From assembly GCF_021869535.1 (NCBI RefSeq), contig NW_026262734.1, positions 109,899,088-109,963,087 on the forward strand: DNA of 64,000 nucleotides. Reading direction: 5' to 3'. Below the pieces are notes generated by a model that searched no databases, was not told the DNA's origin, and was given only the letters and a program-made list of their open reading frames with translations. Shown piece after piece: positions 49,350 through 60,135 of the stretch (positions within the stretch are counted from its first letter, which is position 1; every line of letters starts with the position of its first letter). The position numbers were made by a program, and so were the translations under genes. Source of the DNA: Mytilus californianus (Eukaryota; Mollusca; Bivalvia; Mytilida; Mytilidae).

Positions 49350-50280
49350 TATATTATTCTCACAAGAACAGTTAAAACAAATGAATTTTAATAGATATTG
49401 TAGTTTTTTTCTACTATTTATACCACGGTTAAAACGTCAATGGACTTCACGTTTTGTATGATGCCAATGAAATATGTATCCACCATATAACGAAGAATTT
49501 CAATATCTACTGGTTGTTTCACTGAGAAACTGAGAGAATCACAAGAACTCCAAAAGGACGAGATCAGTTTGGTCGACAGGGTAAGCGTATCCTGCTTTGC
49601 AAGCATCATATCATAGTTTAAAGACTGATTGGCTCGAAAGCAGAAGAATGGTTCTAGGCTAGATTGTGAGCTAACACGGTTAAATCCGGCTCAATGTATA
49701 TTTCAATCAGATCAAACATCAAACTACCAATATGGCTATTTCTAACAGAAGAACATATGCAGTACTTACTTTTATAAATATGAGTTGTCTTTCTGATTAA
49801 CAATCAAGTCAAATTAAGCCAAACATCGATAGAAACCTTCTAAAATTGTCAATGTGTAAATGGTGCATCCGGTGACCTTATAGATAATTTTTGCCCATCA
49901 ATAGTTACATAAGTTGAATACTTCTTTAGCTCATTAGAACAATTATTGGCGTGATGTATCAAATTTAAATAAAGAATAAGGCTGAAACTAAGAGGTCTTC
50001 TAAATAAACTTATTTCTCTAATTCTTCGTCAATTTATCCCTTTCTGCGCCCCTTGTATAAAAAAAAATTAATCAACGTGTGGTTCGTTTGATCTCAGTTC
50101 TTCATTGTTTAAAATCCGATTATGACGTTGAATTTTCTTGCTTTCCTCTGAATTTCCTATTGTGACGGCATGAAAAAAGGCGACCATGCCTGATAACGTC
50201 ACATAGAAAGAACACATCTTTTTGCAGATCATTCAAAAAGAAGGAATAAGTTTGCCTGCATATTGTTTGAAAACCATTAG
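49350..50280. other. Decayed B3 intron and spacer, no gene seen
   Basis: I see no mature-peptide exon or recognisable repeat in this stretch. TTCCTATTGTGACGGCATGA near 50155 begins an unassigned GC-richer patch. Confidence 0.4.
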
Positions 50281-50286
50281 AGAAAC

Positions 50287-50447
50287 AGATTCCACCACCA
50301 AATCTCGTGTGATACGATATTTATCCACTCTCGACAGTTAAATTTTAAATATTTAAAACGCTCGGCGAGCCTCGCGTTTTAAATTTGAAAATTTAACTGT
50401 CTCGAGTGGATAAATATCGTATCACACTCGATGCAGTGGTAGAATCT
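50287..50447. mobile_element. 161-bp foldback element
   Basis: The two arms (about 75 bases each) are near-perfect inverted copies: GTGATACGATATTTATCCAC in the left arm and its complement in the right. A CGCTCGGCGAGCCTCGCG-rich centre separates them. The arms include AGATTC at the outer edges. MITE or foldback type; no coding sequence. Confidence 0.85.
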
Positions 50448-51767
50448 ATATTTATCAGTTCATTAGTACGTACTTTGATAATAACATGATAACTACCACA
50501 CCTTTCTGAAAATATCCGTTGATAAATTTAGAAAGTATTCACAAGTAGACATTAAAATTCAAACTCCCTCATGAAACTAAGATGAATATGGCGTTTACAT
50601 GTCCTAATTGAAACGTTACGATAATGCATGCTCATATTGCACGAACTTCCTTAAGAGGGCTGTGATTATAATACATAAACTGCTAAGGCGTGGTTCTGAA
50701 GAATATCGACTGAAATCAACTTCAGAAGTCTTACGGTCATCATGCAATTGGTAGATCGTTCTGACTTATCTGTATCCTAACTCATTAGCGACATGTGTTT
50801 TGGTTTCATAGAATTTTCGTCTATTTTTTTTAATCAACTGATGTTGTCATAGTCCCTATCTTGTCAAATTGACAACAATTTGGATTCCAATGATAAGTGA
50901 CGGATATATCGACACAATCACTGTCTTGCTTAGTTGTTCAGTTCTCCGCGATTCCCTCAGTAATTTATCATGATTCATATATTGAAAAAAGATTTACATC
51001 AGTTTACTGCTGTGGCCTCCTATGTATATCATTGTACTGCCCACTTTCTAAAGCAGGGAGTATATAGTGATATGAGAATATGTCTTTGTCAGGTATCTAG
51101 TGTTTCTGTTCCACTTTTGTATCCACAACTGTTCCTAAAACACTTTACACAATTTAATGTAACTTTCATACAATCGTTCTCCCATAATATAATGCCTTAT
51201 GCAACTCTTTTATAGTTTTAGAATTATTTGTAAGGTTTCTCTTACTAATGTATGGACTCATTTTTCTATTAAGAAGGTTTCCATTTTGCATTAGCAACTC
51301 CTTCAAAAAGAGGCAAAGATCTCTAGGGAACAAGTAAGACTCATACGTATTAGAAATCAGAACATCACGCCTAAATCTGTTTGGGTAGATTAACTGTATA
51401 GTCCCATCTTGGATTGTAAAATATCAGTACACAGTCGGTCTAATTCTTTGCTTAAATCTGCAAATATTTAGACAGATTGGCAATGAATGTGTTAAATTCT
51501 TCGTTTGAATAAAGAAAAATAAATGATTTATTGCATAAAATAGACTGTTTTAACAAAAACTAAATATTTGTTTTTGTTTGATTTAATTTTTCAACTTTGT
51601 CAACATAGGGGAGATAACTCTTAAAGTAAAAAGTTTTATACTGGAATAATATTGACATTTATAAAATTTGGACGACTTGTAGCTTGAAAAAAAGCACGGT
51701 GGCCCAGACTTATATTTTTTTTAAAAGCATGGCAAAATCTCTATTTTGTCTAAGTATCAGAAAATTC

Positions 51768-52606
51768 TTTATCCTGCAATTGGGTGTCTTATCATACATA
51801 TACAGCCCTACAGATATCGCTAAGCTGTATCTGTATACTATACAGATATCGGTTTAAAGCTCCGCCCACTACTGGACAACGTTTGTGTATTGCTGGTCAA
51901 CGCGTGACCTCAGAATGTGTATTGCAGTCGCATTCAAATGACGTATTGATTGACCTTATGCGAACTATAGATTAATTAATGTTCTGTTTATTTTCAAGCA
52001 ATATGAATTAAACCAATTTTCAGCAAACAAACACGAACAGCAGGATTATCTTCATTTTCTACGGCGCAAAATCATCGAGTTCAAAACTTGAATGTGTACA
52101 TGTGTAACACAGAAAATCAACCATGCAACAATCTCAATTTCAGCATGTTCAGCTAATGTCAAGTTCAGTTCAAAATTTTGAAGCGTAGGACAAATCATAC
52201 ACTTTTGTTTTAAATCGGACAATGTTTTGTTATTCATATTTACTGTAGAAATTAGTTGTTATGTTATAATTGATAACTATTTACTTTGAGCGATGTTTTA
52301 TTGTTGACCATTCGAGATTCTTTTCTGCGAACCGTCTTCAGCAGAACATGTGGTTTTAATATTACTACGCGGGCCTCAAAGCATTTTAAATCGAAAATAA
52401 ATGCAATCAATGTGTGTTTTTCTGTCTTTCAAAGCAAAAACAATAACTGCAGGATAAAGTCAATAACTGTTTAGTGTCTTTAAATATCAACTGTATTTGT
52501 ACTTGGCTCGAAATAGGAGTAATAGCTCGCTGAAGCTCGCATTACACCTGTTTCTCAGCCTCGTACAAATACAGCAGATATTTAAAGACTCTAAACAGTT
52601 ATTGTC
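51768..52606. mobile_element. Inserted element of about 0.83 kb with inverted repeats
   Basis: It interrupts A-unit sequence that is continuous in A1 (ATTCTATCTGAAGAAA at about 1081). TTTATCCTGCA at 51768-51778 is inverted at 52448-52458. A further 144-bp foldback follows at 52461-52604 (CAATAACTGTTTAG against CTAAACAGTTATTG). A short inverted CAGATATCG...pair lies near 51810-51853. The small frames inside are not protein-like. Confidence 0.65.
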
Positions 52607-52961
52607 TATATCTGAGGAAATATATAGTGATGATCCACCTCAATACAATTTTTAAAGTTTTCACATAGTCAACCATATTATCCCTAGCATCATGCTATTA
52701 TCATGATTATGTAACTCCTAAAATAGTTAATTTTTTTTATCAAAATCGTATTATCAAATGACTATTATATTTTGGATATCCTTGACCAAAGTATGGACTC
52801 TAGATTTCTTCTCACAATTTATTGAAATTTGATGAAAATATTTGCAATCTTTATCATTAAATGATATAGCACACTATTTAGGTGTTCGCATTTTGTTTCC
52901 ACATCATTCTAAAATTCTTATTTTCATTTATTGAAAATGTCTCACAATTGTAATAAAATTG

Positions 52962-53030
52962 AGAATGGAAATGGGGAATGTGTCAAAGAGACAACAACCC
53001 GACCATAGAGCAGACAACAGCCGAATGTAA
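52962..53030 (-). mobile_element. Short truncated copy of the 31020-32820 retroelement 3' end
   Basis: AATTGAGAATGGAAATGGGG through CAACAACCCGACCATAGAGC is the reverse complement of 32760-32818. Inserted in A5 only. Confidence 0.7.
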
Positions 53031-53394
53031 GCATTTATTGGTTATTTGAACTTATTTTGTATTTTGATCTCAATGAGTTGCGCCGTTACCTTTCGAAATT
53101 CATATACACACTACAGTACACTTCCATATCCCCTTCTTTTTTTACTCATCCCCTAACCAGAATTTGATGGAATATCATCTCAATCATCTGTTGTCAATGT
53201 GACCTCCTATTTTTTTTATTTTTGTTTTATTATTATTTCAATATTAGGGAAGGGGTGTTCTTTACAAAGGCATGAATCTTGCAAGGGGTGGGTATAATTT
53301 TGTGAATTATTTTACAGTACCTCGAGATTTTTTAGTTAAGCAAATTGTTATAAAAATGTATGCTATCCAATAACATACATATTTTTATGTAGAT

Positions 53395-53530
53395 TATACC
53401 GTTGGTTTTCCTGTTTGAATGGTTTTACACTAGTACTTTGATCTATAATGGTTTTCTTTTATAAATTTTGACTTGGATGGAGAGTTGTCTCATTGGCACT
53501 CATACCACATCTTCTTATATCTATATAACA
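53395..53530. repeat. DR4 copy
   Basis: TTTGACTTGGATGGAGAGTT and CATACCACATCTTCTTATAT, matching 15380-15465. Inserted in A5 only. Confidence 0.7.
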
Positions 53531-54139
53531 CACATTCATGTTGTTTGAAATTATTAACTTATCTTTGGAGCCATACATTAGACATAAATGTACAAAGCAG
53601 ACCTTTATAGACAGTCTCCCTATCATCATTGTATAAAAATTGCCTGATTTTAATGAAATGTAAAAAGAAAAAGAACAAAAACATAGTCAAACGTGGAATA
53701 CATGGAATAAGAATTATCTCTGTGGTAGATATATTCCTTAATTACAAAGATTTTCTACCGAAAAAAAATCTGAAATTTCATAAAAGTGATATCCTATTTT
53801 CATGACAGTATACAGTACCTAGCTACTTGTTCACAACAAAATGTATCGATCAAGCAGGCTCATACAATTTGTTTAATTCTGAAATGTGTGTTACTAATGT
53901 CGTCAAACAAGACTAGGAAAAATCATTTCAATGGTCTCATTGATGTTACTAAAGAACCCATTCTCGCTCATTTGCCATCATTATCACATAAGGATACAGA
54001 ACCAATATATCATCAAAAACTCTATGTAATAGATCGACATCCCCTTACACACAAAACACAAAAGAATTAAGATATAGTTTATTAGATTCGGTAATGAAGA
54101 GTTCAATGTTTTGATGTTACTCATTCTATCAAAGTAAGT

Positions 54140-54165
<26 letters not shown>
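54140..54165. repeat. (TA)n microsatellite
   Basis: TA dinucleotide run in the A5 intron, about 70 bases before the mature exon. A1 has a much shorter TATATA at the matching place (3648). Confidence 0.9.
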
Positions 54166-54170
<5 letters not shown>

Positions 54171-54235
54171 GATTTCTAAATTTATATTCGTTACCTGATA
54201 CTAACAATGATGTTAAAACAAACTGGTAATATTTT

Positions 54236-54403
54236 ATGGGATTGGAGTATACTGATGCTGCAAGCAAATGCTTTCGTATGGTTGACTGTGGGTTCTCCGC
54301 TGATGGTTGCAGATCAACCTGTGTTGAACCGTTGTGTGTTGGTAAAGCAACGCACTGCACGGAAAACAGGAAGTGCTGTTGTAATAGTTGTATATTTGGA
54401 TAG
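54236..54403 (+). pseudogene. A5: mature exon, acceptor lost, cysteines intact
   Basis: The former exon starts at 54240. The acceptor AG is GG (TTATGGG), the same change as in A1, and it again creates an in-frame ATG (54236). From there 55 codons run to TAG at 54401-54403. All ten cysteines remain, with spacing x5, x6, x3, x4, x6, x5, CCC, x2, and the I-F-G end is kept. The unit has no signal exon. It is either a young pseudogene that still looks intact, or a transcript giving a cytosolic peptide. I favour the first. AATAAA follows at 54570. Confidence 0.7.
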
Positions 54404-54569
54404 GGAAATATAGAAGAAGAAGGATATATACCAACTTATTAACCAAGATAAATCATACAATTTCAAAAGTGTTAATAAATATAGAGGAATAATAAATGCG
54501 TTAATGATGATACCTACAGAACAATTTCACGGATGCTTGAATTTAAGTTGAATGTTGATTGTGCTGTGA

Positions 54570-54575
54570 AATAAA
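54570..54575 (+). terminator. A5 polyadenylation signal AATAAA
   Basis: Conserved in place with those of A2 and A3 (TGAAATAAAGGATATCACAT). Confidence 0.5.
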
Positions 54576-55172
54576 GGATATCACATACAATCAGGTCTGC
54601 TTTAGTAATTGACCCAAATCTAAACATTTACAGTGAGGGTCGGTTTGAAAAAAGACAAAATAGAGATATGACACCAAGGGGCAATCAGAAACAACTCGTA
54701 CACAAAGAAAAGTATTATTGTTTTATTTTGTATGTATCTTAAAATTAAATATAAAGAAGGATAATTTTTTTTGTTTGTAATTTAAATGAATATTGAGTTT
54801 GACGAAAATTTAAATCGGATTTCATTAAAGCACTGTTGAAAGAGTTTAAACCTGAAATCGGTTTCGTTAATTTCGTAATGTATTGAGAGTATCTTCCATG
54901 TACTGTGTATATATGAAAATAAGATGAATCCCAATTAGACAACTCTCAACTAGAGACCAAATGACGTAAAAGGTATCATTTATAGATCACATGTTTACCA
55001 ATTTGTTATTTAATGAATTATGGCCATGCAACTCGGCCAATATCGTGACAATAACCCTTGAGAATTTGTTTTATTTAAAAAGCCATTTGTCAACTTTTTT
55101 TATGAAAAGGGAATAATTTCACCTGGGCCAAATGACAGACAGATATACATCTCAAAACACAAACCAACTAAA

Positions 55173-55637
55173 GGTGTAATACCACCATTGTTTTCCCCTG
55201 TTAGTCGTTGTTAAATTTGCGCTTTTCAAAACATTGTGCAGAATTAATCTTTGTTTCAAATAAAGAAATACTTGGCATGAGTAAAGTTTTATCATGTCCA
55301 ATACAGACAAAATTTGACATAACATTAAATTGCATATAAGATTAAAACCATCACTGGAAGTTAACCAATTAAATTTCCACCCTTTTCTTTTCTGTGTACA
55401 AACTTTAGTATTAAACCATGTAACCTCAAGTTTCCAAAATATTTTTACAGAAACACCAAATAAAAAAGAATGATGCTTTGAAACACCCAAGACATATGTT
55501 TATGACTCAGATATTTTTTACTGCAATGAAATGCAGGGTTAATTTCCTGCAGCTGTCAAATTCAAGGGAATACTTTTTTTCGATCCTTTTTTGTATGCAA
55601 CCGGATGTGACGTACTATGATTCGGTGGTATTACACC
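55173..55637. mobile_element. 465-bp MITE with 14-bp inverted termini
   Basis: Ends GGTGTAATACCACC (55173-55186) and GGTGGTATTACACC (55624-55637) are perfect inverted repeats. TAAA flanks both sides (55169-55172 and 55638-55641). The empty site is seen in A3 near 27898 (CAAATAAAAGGCC). A 112-codon minus-strand frame (55152-55490) crosses one end, so it is not a transposase. Confidence 0.85.
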
Positions 55638-55724
55638 TAAAAGGCCTGGTCAATATTGATAGAATATCCAATCATTGAATTCATGTGTGGATAATAAGCG
55701 AGTGTATTAACAAAACAAAAGATA

Positions 55725-55925
55725 ACAAGGGGCCATTGAAACTCATAAGTCGAAGACAAACTGAAAACACCATTGCAAAAAACCGAAAAACGACGACAAG
55801 ACGAAGCCTTCTAATACCTGGGAATAACCAAGATGCTCCGAAAGGGTAAGCAGTTCCTGCTTTACGTGTGATATCCGTCGTTTTTCTCTTGCAAGAAAAA
55901 TCCGTTGACGAGTCTAATTCAATAA
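55725..55925 (-). repeat. DR1 copy downstream of A5
   Basis: Reverse-oriented DR1 at the same place as 10990-11225 in A2. Confidence 0.75.
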
Positions 55926-56552
55926 TGTTAAAATCGAGAACTTTTATGCAACTTCGTTGACCACATCTTGTAAAAACCAGTTCATATATAAAAATTTAAA
56001 ATACATATAAAATGTCGGTTTTTAATTGACTGGGAAATCTTGATAACATTGCTATAAAAGTGATGATTTAAGCGACAGAAGTACGTTACTGGTGTTTTCA
56101 ATGATAAATGACTTTAAACTTCAGAAATCATTATCGCAATAAAATGACAACTGGATAACAGGTTCATAAACTTGGAAGTCTTTGAACGTTTTAGATGCTA
56201 AGAATGTGTATTTGATCGAACATCACAATCAAAGCAAGATGATTTCAACCGAAAGTACTTCCAAATTATATCCTACTATATGCTTATAGTCGTAAAAAAT
56301 CAACCCGAGTATTATTATACAATTATCATGATTTCCTTGCGAAATTATAGTGCAAAAACATCGTAAAAAACAAACTTGTTCTGGACCAAATATCCAACCA
56401 GTGACAAAAACTTTGATAATAAAGTATGTTTTCGTCTTATTTCACGCCTCATGACTCATCAGCAGCCAAATTGCATTAGACTAAATCCCATTATACTAAT
56501 ATAGTGTTCAAGTAGACGTGTTAGGGAGGGGATTTGAATAATGCACTGATGT

Positions 56553-56559
56553 TATATAA
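56553..56559 (+). promoter_or_regulatory. Candidate TATA box of unit B4
   Basis: TATATAA within the block conserved with B1 (13118) and B2 (30211). The call rests on conservation and motif only. Confidence 0.35.
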
Positions 56560-57149
56560 CAATACCGATACAAGAATTAAGTGGGGACTCTCTCAATATA
56601 CAAATGCATTGAAAAGTGTCCAGACGTAGCATAGTTTACGTTTGAGGTGTGTTTGATACAGTTATCATCGACTCCAAATTTGGATAAGCATTTCATAAAT
56701 ATGGTGGGTTTGCATAAATCTTATCTTACAGTTTGGAGGAAACTCCATTTCAAATTGTCCCAATTACTGGAAGATAGTAATATTGCTCGCACATCGTTTT
56801 GGTGTCCACGAAACCATCTTTTCACGAGCCGTGCATAACTTATATTGTCTACCTCTTTCTTGGTATGAATACAGTGGTGTTCTGATTTTATTTAGGTCGA
56901 GAAACTGTGATAACAAGAAAAATAATCATTTCTTCATCGAAACGTAAATCTTACACTTTATAATGCCCGAATGGGTAGTATTAAAAACTTAAGTCGATTA
57001 CCTCCTCTGTCCGATGATCTTACAGCAGAAAGTCGACAGAAAGATAATGCCAAGCAAAATATGAAAACAGATTAAGTGAATCACTCATTTCAACGAGATT
57101 TTGCAAGTATTTCCCCATTCAGAACTACATTAAACTTCCAGAGCTAAAT

Positions 57150-58127
57150 TAAACAAGAGGCTCTCAAGAGCCTGAATCGCTCACCTGTATTTCAGAGGAG
57201 AGGATTTTTAAATGTTAGCAAACTTGATGAACAAATTGTGTAAAATTGTCTTTAAAGGATAATTTCAGGGCCGATAGATCTTGGCCAATTAAACAATTTT
57301 TACCCCATGTCACATTTGCTCTAAAAGATTCAGTTTTTGAGATATAAGCCAAAAACTGCATTTGACCTTTATGTTCTATTTTTAGTCATGGCGGCCATGT
57401 TTGTCGATGGATACAAACTTCGGATACAATTTATAAACAAGATACCCTAAGGAACATTTAGTTAAAGTTTGAAGGTAATTGGCCCAGTAGTTTCAGAGGA
57501 GAAGATTTTTAAATGTTAGCAAACTTAATGAACAAATTGTGTAAAATTGTCTTTAAAGGGCAATAACTCCTTAAGGGGTCAATTGACAATTATGGTCATA
57601 TAAACTTTTTTGTAGATCTTACTTTGCTGAACATTATTGCTTATTACAGTTTATATATATCTATAATAATATTCAAAATAATAACAAAAAACTGCAAAAT
57701 TTTGTTAAAACTACCAGTTCGGTGGCAGCAACCCAACAATGGGTTGTTCGATTCGTCTGAAAATTTCAGAGCTGATAGATCTTGACCAATTGAACAAATT
57801 TACCCCATATCAGATTTGCTCTAAAAGCTTTAGTTTTTGAGATATAAGCCAAAAACTGCATTTGACCCCTATGTTCTATTTTTAGCCATGGCGGCCATGT
57901 TTGTCAATGGATCAAAACTTCGGATACAATTTATAAACTAGATACCCTATGAAACATTTAGTTAAAGTTTGAAGGTATTTGGCCTAGTAGTTTCAGAGGA
58001 GAAGATTTTTCAAATAGTTTACGACGACAGACGACGACAGACGACGACGACAGACGACGGACGACGACGGACGCCAAGTGATGACATAAGCTCACATAGG
58101 GCCCTTCGGGCCCCGGTGAGCTAAAAA
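57150..58127. mobile_element. Inserted dispersed element of about 1 kb with internal duplication
   Basis: It starts AAGAGGCTCTCAAGAGCC...CGCTCACC and ends GGGCCCTTCGGGCCCCGGTGAGCT, giving terminal GCTCACC and GGTGAGC inverted. Inside, a block of about 290 bases occurs twice (TTTCAGAGGAGA near 57192 and 57490; GATATAAGCCAAAAACTGCA at about 57341 and 57841). A third partial copy of the start is at 57988. A GACGACGACGG repeat is at 58022-58075. B1 lacks it (13660). Confidence 0.8.
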
Positions 58128-58881
58128 AGATGAAAATAAAGATAAAAGAATTCAACAGAACAAACCACTCAATATATTTCCCCTCGAAGTTGAAAAATCT
58201 AACAACTTGAATATTGGAACCAGATGATGGAGACCTGGTACTTCTGTAATACGACTCCATGGATAATCCGAATTGACCGATGAATAAGTTGCTGAACTTA
58301 GAGCATAAAAAATATTCTAAAAATGTATATTTAAAGATCACTTATGATGGAATGCGTCATCAAGATGAGGAGAGAAATGTATACAAACATTGCTTTTATA
58401 ACTGTTTAACTGCATAATATTCGTTTAAAAGGTGTAAAACTTCCGTCTTTTAGACGTTGTATAATTCCAAAAACAGTTGTTTTTGGTTTAACATTGTTTT
58501 CAGTTTTATGGAAACAAACCATTGAGGCTCATGAAACGCACACTTTCAATAGATATCAAATAATTGAACATTTTCAACAAAACATTATTAAAAACCTTCA
58601 GGTAAAAAATCGGATGCGAATGAGATTTGATCGCAGTTTGTTTTATTCATTTATTTTGACCTTTTTGTGGATTTTTATTATGGCCGTTTACAAAGGGGGA
58701 ACAATGATCTTAATCTGAATAGATCACTACTATGAAAGAAGGAAATTTTATGATCATGATAATAACTATATAAAAAACGATTATGTTGTTTTTGATTTAT
58801 CCTGTTCGTCGTATTGTCGAATATATTGTAATTATTCTATTTTTATTATACATCTCAGGAGTATCAAACACATTCATACAG

Positions 58882-58887
58882 GTAAGT
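58882..58887 (+). other. Candidate 5' leader-exon splice donors, unit B4
   Basis: CATTCATACAG|GTAAGTATAAC, identical to B1 at 14374. The second conserved donor is at 59033 (AAAG|GTAAGAAATTTT). Either could join the acceptor at 60124. Confidence 0.45.
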
Positions 58888-59159
58888 ATAACAAATAATT
58901 ATCTGTGATTTTTGAGATGGTCCCCACATTAACCTGTTGTATCATTCGTATTTAACATCAGCGCCAGAAGTCGCAATGACTTTTCTATCACGTCTAATAC
59001 GACAAGTAGGTTTTATTCCCTAACTGCTAAAGGTAAGAAATTTTTAAGTAGCATTCCAGTGATTGTAATAAGAGGTTTTATTTAAACTTAACACGTAATT
59101 GCATGATAAATATTAATATTAATTTACTTTCACTATCATTATTACTATCATCATCATCA

Positions 59160-59310
59160 TAACTTGTATATTACGCCATACGAACATTTCATCTGTATAA
59201 GACTCGTCAGTTGTGTAGAATTAAAACAAAAGGAAAGGCCAAGTCAACTACGAAGTTGACGATACAAAAAAAAACGAAATTCCGACAAGTTGTCCCAAAT
59301 ATGTTGTTAA
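59160..59310. repeat. DR3 copy in unit B4
   Basis: TTACGCCATACGAACATTTC then AAGACTCGTCAGTTGTGTAG, orthologous to the copy in B1 (14757). Confidence 0.65.
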
Positions 59311-59392
59311 CGTCCGTCCGAGTCAGTTTTATGCATAAGAATATAATTTGAGTAGCTATGAGTTTAAGAAAAAAATCATCAGACTGTTAAAG

Positions 59393-59615
59393 AGAGGCGA
59401 AAGATACCAAAAGGACATTCAAACTCATAGATCGAAAATAAACTGACAACGCCATGGCTAAACAAGAAAAAGACAAACAGACAAACAATAGTACGCTAAA
59501 AACAACATAGAAAACTAAAGACTGTGCAAAACGAACCCCACCATTACCTTGAGGTGATCCGGAATGGTACGCAGATCCTGCTTCACATGTGGCATCCGTC
59601 GTGTTGCTCATGTAA
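59393..59615 (-). repeat. DR1 copy upstream of the B4 signal exon
   Basis: Reverse-oriented, from AGAGAGGCGAAAGATACCAA to CGTCGTGTTGCTCATGTAAG. Confidence 0.8.
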
Positions 59616-59734
59616 GTACAAACCCGGGTATAAGTATACTTCCGTAAGTCACATTCGGGAAAAAAGGGGACGGGATTGTAGTTACGAAATTTGGAATATA
59701 TTCGCTATCATCTGTGAAACGGATATTCCATAAC

Positions 59735-60015
59735 GGTCAACCAATTCGTGATGGCGTCCGTAAAATTTACGAATGGACGATTTCAACTTCAACACTTGGA
59801 ACTCTTGGTTTATAAGCTTCCTTTGAGCAGTAACCCTCTATCAAGGAAATCGTGATAGGAAATACAAGCCCTGGAATATCGTATCAACTGGGAGATATAA
59901 ACTCCGTATGCAGACGCTGCTGGAATTTTGCTACATAGAAATGGGAAGTTCACAATTTGGAAGCTGAAATCATCTCTTTTGTCATATATTAAAATATCAT
60001 ATACAATTTTTGTTT
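59735..60015 (-). mobile_element. Retroelement RT C-terminal fragment
   Basis: The minus strand reads I-Y-D-K-R-D-D-F-S-F, then F-P-F-L-C-S-K-I-P and Y-G-V-Y-I-S-Q-L-I-R-Y-S-R-A-C, characteristic of the same RT family as 31020-32820. It lies between DR1 and the B4 signal exon. Confidence 0.7.
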
Positions 60016-60135
60016 TGCACTTGATAACTGTCCCGCACAAAAGCTTCTATAAAGATTTAAGAAATTAGAAGGTTACACTTTATCTTATATTTATTATTGC
60101 AAATAATTGGATTTATCTTCCAGGACAACTGCACA

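Larger units (their letters stand above)
50510..56480 (+). repeat. Duplicon unit A5 with its downstream flank
   Basis: Matches A1 over 51200-54600 and A2/A3 downstream over 54750-56480. The segment with the minisatellite and signal exon is deleted: at about 53660 it jumps from sequence matching 1935 to sequence matching about 3175 in A1. That interval spans the A1 deletion as well. Confidence 0.7.

Noticed and set aside
55152-55490. 112-codon minus-strand frame
   Set aside because: Crosses the left end of the MITE into flanking DNA, so it cannot be the element's own gene.
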